DNA of 64,000 bases from Adineta steineri (taxonomy: Eukaryota; Rotifera; Eurotatoria; Adinetida; Adinetidae): contig CAJNOI010000269.1 in assembly GCA_905250115.1 (NCBI GenBank), forward strand, positions 1 to 64,000. The letters are read 5' to 3'. Positions within the stretch are counted from its first letter, which is position 1, and each line of letters begins with the position of its first letter. The notes under the pieces were generated by a model that saw only the letters and a program-made list of their open reading frames with translations, was not told the DNA's origin and ran no database searches. The position numbers and the translations under genes were made by a program. Below, in pieces: positions 57,107-64,000 of the stretch.

Positions 57107-58554
57107 TTATACATAAAGGATGAATGATGTTTGTTGAGCTGCGACTTGAAGTCGTTCTTTACCTGCAGTTGACAGTCCACAATTATAAATATGTATTTGA
57201 TGAAAGATACGATTTTCAAACATAGCAGAACAAATAATATCTACACTTGCATCAGTTATTAATGTATTGCCAGATAAAGTTATCATTACGATACCACAGT
57301 CACAAGATTTGATCGTCTCAAGTAATACTTGAACTCCACGATCACTAATTTCATTATTGTTTAACCAGAGATAGATTATTCCATGATTTCTTCGAATCAT
57401 CTCAGCAAGGTATTTACAACTAGTGTCTGACATACCAACAGAATCCAAATAAAGAGTTCTGAAACAAAGATTTGCATTTGCTAATCCTCTAGCAATAAAT
57501 TCAACACCTGCATCTAATATTCGATTTCTCTTAAGTATCAATGACTTGAAAGTTTGATTATCAAGAAACACCTGAGACAAGATAGAAGCGCCAACAGATG
57601 TGATTGCATTATCACTCAAATTGAGTATCATACATTGCTTTTCAACAATACCTAACTTAACAACTATTTCCATGTCTTGATCATTTAAATTCATGGATTC
57701 TAAAGATAATTTACTACGCATTTCTGATGCTCGAATCACTTCTTCAAGTCTTGGATTGCGATATTGATTAAGTTGTGGAATCGGATTCAAGATTAAGCTA
57801 TCGAATGATTCAACATCACGTAAATGAATTATATGAATTCCATCAGTTTGTTTTGATGACCGTATGACCTTTAGAACAATTCCAGGTAAAAGAAGAATTT
57901 CATTATCATTCACAAGATGTGAATGTGCTTGAATAGATTTTCCGTGTTTTGTTTCGATAACAAATATTGTTTGTACTTTTTCTCTACCCAAATACATTGG
58001 TGATTGAAGAACATCAATTGAAGATGTTGTAGAAGTCAACGATCGCCATGTTAACTCATCACCTTCTCGATAATGTTCACTGACATCTTTAGCAATACCA
58101 CGCCAAACAGTATGTTGTTCAGTATATCTACAGTTGTTCAAATTCAAATAAATTCTATCGATGAATAAACTACTTACGGTAATTTGAAGAGTGCTGTAAA
58201 TAATAATTTGAGATATTTATACCAAGGTTCAAGTCGATTTTTATCATTAGCACAAAGTGCTTGATTAAGACGTACATAAAGACTGTTTTGTGATTGATTC
58301 CATTCCATTGTATACAGATAGATCGATGCTGATTCATCTTGATTTAATCCTTGTTTAGACTCTTTGGAATTTAATTTGGCAACATTTATATATAGTGACA
58401 GTTCTGTGCCAAGCATGTTTCCGAGTGGTTGGCATGCTTCTTCGAGAGACACAAGTGGCTCCTGTTCATAACAATAGATCGGTTGAAAATTTTGTTTTGT
58501 TTCATGTATATTATCAAACAGAAAACGAGGACTGATTTCAAACGAGAGCGACAT
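57107..58554 (-). CDS. ADP-ribosyltransferase-like domain plus leucine-rich repeats
   Basis: Exons 58178-58554 and 57107-58154, with a 23-bp gap (GTAAGT to GATAG), total 1425 nt, 474 residues. The intron is extremely short, but the phase fits and the frame is otherwise closed by an in-frame TAG. The start is the ATG at 58554 (MSLSFEISPR); the longer frame opens at TTG. The ART domain has R144 in TVWRGIAK, T166-S167-T168 in WRSLTST, and D209-N210-E211 in VNDNEILLLPG. The catalytic Glu is kept, but the first acidic position of ExE is Asp. The second half (about 280-460) is ribonuclease-inhibitor-type LRR: CMILNLSDNAITSVGASIL, LILKRNRILDAGVEFI, LWLNNNEISDRGV. Active relatives mono-ADP-ribosylate proteins; substrate choice might come from the LRRs. 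No signal peptide, so likely cytosolic. Contrast the TPR-ART at 12319, which lacks the Glu. Confidence 0.82.
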
Positions 58555-59595
58555 ACTTGCACACGTATTTTTTTTTCTTTCCAACTTGATTCTAGTTTGA
58601 CTATGCTGTTTTTTGCTGCATATTGTAGACAGTGCAAATAACTATGCAAATAGACAGGTAAAAACCAACAATAATAACGTGATACATTGCACATGGTGTT
58701 AATCATGAAAAGAATAACATATACATAAAAAGAAAAGAAAATAGTCTTTTTGATCATTTGAATAATTCAGTTTTTAGCTGTTTCCTCTTTATTAGTAAGT
58801 TGTTTATAGGTGTCGTAGATTACTTCTGCAAAAGAAACGAAGAGAGATTTTCTTCTCAATAATTGAAAAAATTTGTATTGACCGATGACAAGTGACACGA
58901 AAGAAGAAGGAAGATAAGAAGAAATGTGATATTTACTTTTTCTTTCTTTAATATTCTTATATTCTACAAATCATCATATTTTATACATAGTATGATATAA
59001 TTTTTATGAGTAGGTTTTTTCCTACTATAATACGACATCTAGAGAATATGGGCATAAGTGTGCGTATTGATGGTGAATAAGAAGAATAATCACACCATCA
59101 CCCACGTTCACATCCACACCCACACATTAGAGTATCGCAAATCTAAAATTGTAACTAGTGTGAGGGCATCACATTAGCCTTACTCTGACACCCACACCCA
59201 CCCTTAGAAGTCGTTCCACTTGGGAATCAACTGATTTGCTATGATGGACGAATTATTTAATACACAATTGTTGCTCATAAGATCGATTATATGCAGTTTG
59301 TATGGGCTTTCGGCGAAATTCATCGTAGGCGAAAATAATTCTCGGCGAAAGTAAAATTTACCTGCAACAGCGCTATTTGTTAATGGAACAAACAGTTTTG
59401 TTCTGTACATTTTTCTATTTCAATATTTAACTAGCAAAAATTTTGCGGATACTCCGCACGCTTGCTGATTCAATATAATTGTTGAGATTACTTTATTGTT
59501 GTTTTGTTGTCATCACAGTAACGTGCAGAAAAGAAAAAGCCAACAATAGTTAAATTGTTTCTTTATAATCGAACGTTAACACATAGTTACACGAA
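58555..59595. other. Intergenic with two TGTGGG/CCCACA islands
   Basis: No gene. About 59048-59130 has a G-side (AAGTGTGCGTATTGATGGTG) followed by CACCATCACCCACGTTCACA and CATCCACACCCACAC, and 59160-59205 has GTGAGGGCATC then ACACCCACACCCACCC. Both can fold back. Other frames in this stretch are shadows or low complexity. Confidence 0.5.
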
Positions 59596-61226
59596 ATGAA
59601 TATTGAATCGTTACCTAACGAATTGTTAATCAAATGTTTCGAATACTTATCGTCTTCTAATCTTTTTCATGCATTTTATGAACTTAATTACCGATTTAAT
59701 CTTATTCTTTCCAATCATTTTCGGATGCATGGCTTTGATTTCCGAAGCATATCTCAATCTGATTTTGAAGCGATTGGTCAAACATACATTTCATCAGCAC
59801 CTGATCAAATAACAGCGATTTGTCTCTCAAATAGTGAACACACTCCTATGCAAATCGATTATTTTTTCGAACAAGGATTTAAATTTTCTAAATTTATTCA
59901 TTTACAATCACTTTCAATATATTATTTACCTGCCGGACTATTAGCTCATCTAATCATAGATGAACTTCAAAATTTACCAAAATTTTCTCGTCTCGTCTAC
60001 AAACCAGTATACCTGTCAAACAATTCATTTGAAGTACACTATTTCATTAGTAGTATTTGGAATTTAACAAACTTGAAATATTGCTGTTTAAAATTTGAAT
60101 TTGGAAGGTCTGTTATGTGTTTTCCTGTACCATCCATAGTTTCTTCTAGTATTCAATATCTAACCTTAGAAAATATTGAAATATCATCAAACGAATTTAT
60201 TCAATTATGCGAACAAACACCAAATTTACAATATTTATCCACGACTCTTACTTTCGAATATCCTTTCTATCGTCAATTGTCAATCGTTCCTAAAATCACT
60301 AAAGCATACATAACTTATGCTTGGCGATCGGATCAACTAATAACAGTATTAGAAATGCTCCCTGCATTAAGTTATCTGAAATTAAATATTAAAGATTTTG
60401 TTATAGATGGATATCAAGTAGAAAAACTTATTCGAGAAAATTTACCACAACTGAAAGATCTGCATCTTCGTATGGGACATACGTTTGATAATGGTGATAA
60501 TAAAGAACAAGAAATTGATAGAATATTAAATACTTTTCGTAGTCCATTTTGGATTGATGAACATCATTGGTTTATGCAATGCGAATGGAAGTCAGATGGA
60601 CACAACTGTGTTTTCTATACATTACCATACATGTTCGAAGGATACCAATATTCAGAACCAATTTTATTGAAAACAACTTATCCTATTGAAAATAAACAAT
60701 GGCTGAATAAAACAGTATATTCACTTAATTATTTTTTATCAAATTCCGATTGCTCTGCGTTATTAAACATTCAGTTTCTCAACGCTACAATTCTTTCTAT
60801 TAAACTTCCTATTAACGAAAAGTTTTGGTCTATGATACCAAGTGTTGCTCAAGTAAAAAATCTTTTTGTATCATTCACTGATAATGATGATGATAACAAT
60901 CGAAATCAGCTACAAAATATACTGAGTCAAATAACTTGTTTGTCGATTTTTTACATTCGTGAACATCCATCAAGAGTTTTCAATATATTATCATTCGGCA
61001 ACAAAGATCTATCTGCATTCTTCTTAGATTTAATTTCAACTGATTTCGTATATAATAATGATCAATGTGTTAAATTAAGTCAACTGTCGTTTGTCACTAA
61101 TTGTAAAGCACTTGCTATTGTTGTTGAAAATCGAACATGCGTTACGAATCTTATAAACGCATTGAATAATCTTCAAGCATTGACAGTTGTATGTCAAGAT
61201 GATAATTGGAATGAAGAATCAATGTC

Positions 61227-61270
<44 letters not shown>

Positions 61271-61362
61271 TTCTTCAATGGTTTCAACAACAACTACCAT
61301 CTATATACATTATACTGCGAAGAAGTGATATACCACGAATCATCGCATTTTGGATACGTTAA
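59596..61362 (+). CDS. F-box/LRR-like protein (bdelloid-type), copy 2
   Basis: Intronless, 588 residues, starting directly with an F-box (MNIESLPNELLIKCFEYLSS, then FHAFYELNYRFNLIL). Irregular LRRs follow (LQSLSIYYL, LTNLKYCCLKF, TPNLQYLSTTL, LPALSYLKLNI, LPQLKDLHLRM). A FWIDEHHWFMQCEW block at about 316-330 matches the paralogue at 50179-52046. The C-terminal quarter contains an Asp run (13 D at about 545-557) encoded by nearly pure GAT repeats, followed by ELLQWFQQQLPSIYI. The probable role is substrate recognition in an SCF-type ubiquitin ligase, as for F-box proteins in general. It differs from copy 1 in having no intron and no basic N-terminal extension; the two are only distantly related. 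Confidence 0.82.
61233..61267 (+). repeat. (GAT)n microsatellite coding for poly-Asp
   Basis: Twelve or so uninterrupted GAT triplets inside the F-box/LRR gene. Codon-pure, hence likely to vary in length between individuals or haplotypes. Confidence 0.85.
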
Positions 61363-61862
61363 TTAATTTTCTATATTCTTTCTTTTATCAATAAATATGA
61401 TTTATTGCTTCGAAGTAACAGAATGCTTATCTGCTTGTAGAGAATGAAACAAAAATATTGAGTATGGGTATGGGTATTACATTAAAACTTACTATAGCAC
61501 ACACACCCACCTCTTTTGATAAAATATACAGAACATGATGAATGTAATGTAAAACAAAGTAGATAAGAGTGATGACAAATGCAAGGTTATTTTCATACAT
61601 CTTGGGTATCAGTAAGGGTGAGTGTATTTAGTAGATTACAAGCCTCACCCACATCGTTATTATATTTATTCTGCTGTAAGCATTAGAGAGCGTAATAATT
61701 GAAAGCACAATACAAAACCAACAAAAATAAAACATATTCAATCATTTTAAAAATGATGCCTACACAACCGTTTGTAGAAATAATGGATTTGAACGACTAC
61801 AATCAAAAAAAAACAATTTAACCTGTATATAAACGATAAATGAAAAGAATACATACTACATC

Positions 61863-61962
61863 NNNNNNNNNNNNNNNNNNNNNNNNNNNNNNNNNNNNNN
61901 NNNNNNNNNNNNNNNNNNNNNNNNNNNNNNNNNNNNNNNNNNNNNNNNNNNNNNNNNNNNNN
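61863..61962. other. Assembly gap (100 N)
   Basis: Exactly 100 unknown bases. It lies beside the densest cluster of TGTGGG-type repeats, which may have broken the assembly. Confidence 0.98.
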
Positions 61963-62091
61963 AGAGGCAACTGCGTTTTTTTTGTGAGAGAAATGTACAC
62001 TACATGTGTAAGGGCTGCATTAGTTTTGAAGGACGCGCACAAACAAATACAGTGGAAAAAACCCACTTGCAAAGTAAAAAAGAAACCATTT

Positions 62092-62215
62092 GAGGGTGTG
62101 GGTGCGACTACGCTTGACTAACTGTGGGTGAGAGCGCGGATGTTGACGTGGGTGCTAGGTGAATACAATATCTACACCTCATCCACACCCACCCACACCC
62201 ACACCCGCAAAAAAG
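62092..62215. repeat. Long TGTGGG/CCCACA inverted island
   Basis: The left half is G-rich (GAGGGTGTGGGTGCG, CTGTGGGTGAGAG, GACGTGGGTGC); the right half is C-rich (CACCTCATCCACACCCACCC, then ACACCCACACCCGC). The spacing of about 20 bp would allow an imperfect stem of about 50 bp. It is the longest such hairpin in the window apart from the 5397-5965 element. Confidence 0.65.
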
Positions 62216-63153
62216 CGAACGCATTTTCACCTAAAAGCCCATAATTTACCGTGTTACAATTTTTTTTCAAAGTTAGCAAGCCAAAAAACCTATTCTAATG
62301 AATTTAATTTTCGCAGTAGAAAGATTATTCTTTTACGCATTAAAATACGCTAGCAGCCACACCCACTCCCTCAAAGGTATATGCACGAAATGGATATGAA
62401 AATGTTTCTTGGAAATAATTCATTATGTGAAAATCTTTATAAGTATTGCTGGAATTGTTACATGCATAATCTGAACAATTATTTTGATCATAATAACACA
62501 TAGAATATTGACAGAAAGTATTAAAACTACATACGTCGATGTTTGCTCATCTCGATTTTTATTCGAACATAAGAAAGGCAGAAAGAAGATTGAATAAAAA
62601 ATAAAAGTTGACAGATAATGTAGAATTTAACATAACTATATTTTGCTCATTTGCATATTCTTTTCTCTCAAAAGATATCTGTTATTAAACATTTTTTTAT
62701 AATCGAAAAAAGTTTATAAAGAATCGAATAAGGTATCATTTGTGTACAGAAAATAAATACATAGAAAATCTTCTTTAAATAAATCATGTTACGTTCGTTG
62801 TATAATAATATGATCTTACAAGTCATGTTATTCTTCTCTTAGTTTTCAATATTTTTATTAATTATTTGATTATGTTTTAACTTATAATTAATTTCATTCT
62901 TTCAATATTTAGTTTGACTAACGTAAAAGTTCGATAGGTTTCATCTGCAATTATTTTATATACAATGATAAGAATTATTTCTTCTTTCTCATTTGTTCGT
63001 CTTTCTATACGCTTGGAAATTGCAAAGAAAACACTTTGAATATATTCAGAAAGTGAATGATAATCATTCTTAAGTTTCTTTTCATAGAATTTATCAATAA
63101 GTAGATTTGGTTTTTATTTTAAAAGTAAAAATAAACGTGTCTTTTTTCTTCTA

Positions 63154-63427
63154 TTATTTGTATCGCCAAGAACGATAACTTTCATTATAATTATAGATAT
63201 AAGGTGGATTCGTTCTTTCATAGACATAACGTTCAGCAGAGTCAGCCCATCTTTGAAGACCTATTTCAATCCACCTTTTCACATAACCTAAAAAAATTTT
63301 AAAAAATATCTAATTAACTGAAAATGGATTAACACAAACCTTCGTGAGGATTATCATTATTTCTTGAAAGATATTCATTTGTATTGTTGACAAAAGTATT
63401 CGTAGAATTCCATCCAGTATAACTCAT
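63154..63427 (-). CDS. Small two-exon hypothetical protein, Tyr/Arg/Asn-rich
   Basis: Exons 63340-63427 (ATG; MSYTGWNSTNTFVNNTNEYL and on to HE) and 63154-63287, with a 52-bp intron (GTTTGT to TTTTAG), total 222 nt, 73 residues. The second exon gives GYVKRWIEIGLQRWADSAER, then a Tyr-rich tail YIYNYNESYRSWRYK-stop. There is no signal peptide or TM segment. The KRWIEIGLQRWADSAERYV stretch could form an amphipathic helix. I do not recognise the family. Support is the clean phase match, the short intron typical of this genome, and amino-acid composition unlike random AT-rich translation. Each exon is too short to stand out as an open frame. Confidence 0.55.
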
Positions 63428-64000
63428 GATGTGAAATCAAATGATGTTTTTTTCTTTATGAAAATATGTTACTTAATAATCGTTGTTATACATATAATGT
63501 GCTCAGTCATGCGTTTCTATTTTGTAGGTATCCGCCTTGTATATGAGTAGGAAAAAAAAAATAAGCTTATGCTTTTCGTCATTCTTTGTATTATTATGAT
63601 TGTGAGTGAGACTATAATGGCCAACGCCCTTTTTCTTGCTGTTATTTAATGAAAACACACAAGAAATATGAGTCATTATAAATAAAACAAATAAAATACT
63701 CAATCAGTCATGATCGTAAAAAAACGGGCGTTTTAACTTGTTCGCTGGTTCACAATAACATCATTATATGACTGACAATCTTTAAAATCATCAAAATATT
63801 TTAAGTTTAGTCAAGATGCAGTACAGCTCGATTGATTTTTTACTCTATACAACTTTACTTCGTTCGTTTTTCAATTGCAATTAAGACATCTGCATGTTGA
63901 AAAACTTATTAAATCGATTTGACATTAAACTTGAAACATTTCTCTTTTTAAATGATAAAAAAAGATAAGACTATTTACGAACTTTACATTCTTTTATAAA
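63428..64000. other. Intergenic to window end
   Basis: AT-rich with no recognisable gene. The frame at 63503-63703 is not supported. Confidence 0.4.

Larger units (their letters stand above)
61363..63153. other. Intergenic with islands and gap
   Basis: No supported gene. TGTGGG/CCCACA-type islands lie at about 61460-61512, 61611-61655, 62092-62215 and 62353-62380. An assembly gap is at 61863-61962. The frames at 61840-62121 and 62159-62353 run through N or low-complexity sequence and are not genes. Confidence 0.5.

Noticed and set aside
61840..62121. Open frames spanning the N gap
   Set aside because: Continuity across 100 unknown bases is artificial.

Overview
This is a nuclear genomic window from an animal, most probably a bdelloid rotifer. 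The reasons are: very AT-rich sequence; compact genes with GT-AG introns, mostly about 50 to 60 bp; a gene set typical of bdelloids (an ADP-ribosyltransferase fused to TPRs, another fused to leucine-rich repeats, an NHL propeller gene, an FG-GAP/VCBS propeller, F-box/LRR proteins, divergent rhodopsin-type GPCRs); and many islands of degenerate TGTGGG/CCCACA sequence, which resembles the telomeric repeat I recall for bdelloids. Two runs of exactly 100 N mark scaffold gaps. I see no rRNA, convincing tRNA, CRISPR array, reverse transcriptase or transposase gene. The organism call is an inference.

Layout. 1-871: 3' part of a CRAL-TRIO/Sec14-like lipid-transfer gene whose near-identical complete copy lies at 32495-33662. 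1-7 kb: repeats, a broken BED-finger gene, a GC-rich island and a foldback-like element (5397-5965). 7.4-10.5 kb: two tandem GPCR genes. 12-21.6 kb: an ART-TPR protein, a secreted SPRY protein, an orphan secreted protein and a secreted FG-GAP propeller. 24-31.8 kb: a third GPCR, a frameshifted ankyrin gene, a large palindrome, an orphan multipass membrane protein and an EEP-fold nuclease/phosphatase. 36.8-39.5 kb: an eight-exon single-pass receptor-like protein with two duplicated large exons. 41-48.5 kb: an NHL gene with a damaged first exon, a small two-TM protein and an amidase. 50-61.4 kb: two F-box/LRR-like genes around a sigma-like GST, a GT8 glycosyltransferase, a TDP2-like gene and an ART-LRR gene. 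63.2-63.4 kb: a tiny two-exon gene.

Many exon boundaries were worked out by hand from GT-AG signals and codon phase. For every intact multi-exon model given here the summed exon length is a multiple of three, which is independent support. There is no operon-like logic. Common themes are surface or secreted recognition proteins (GPCRs, Ig-like receptor, SPRY, FG-GAP), ADP-ribosyl signalling (two ART fusions, one lacking the expected catalytic Glu), and lipid or xenobiotic handling (Sec14, GST, amidase). The most unusual non-coding features are the foldback-like element, the recurring TGTGGG-type hairpins, the 27990-28340 palindrome and a MITE-like hairpin at 49013-49127.
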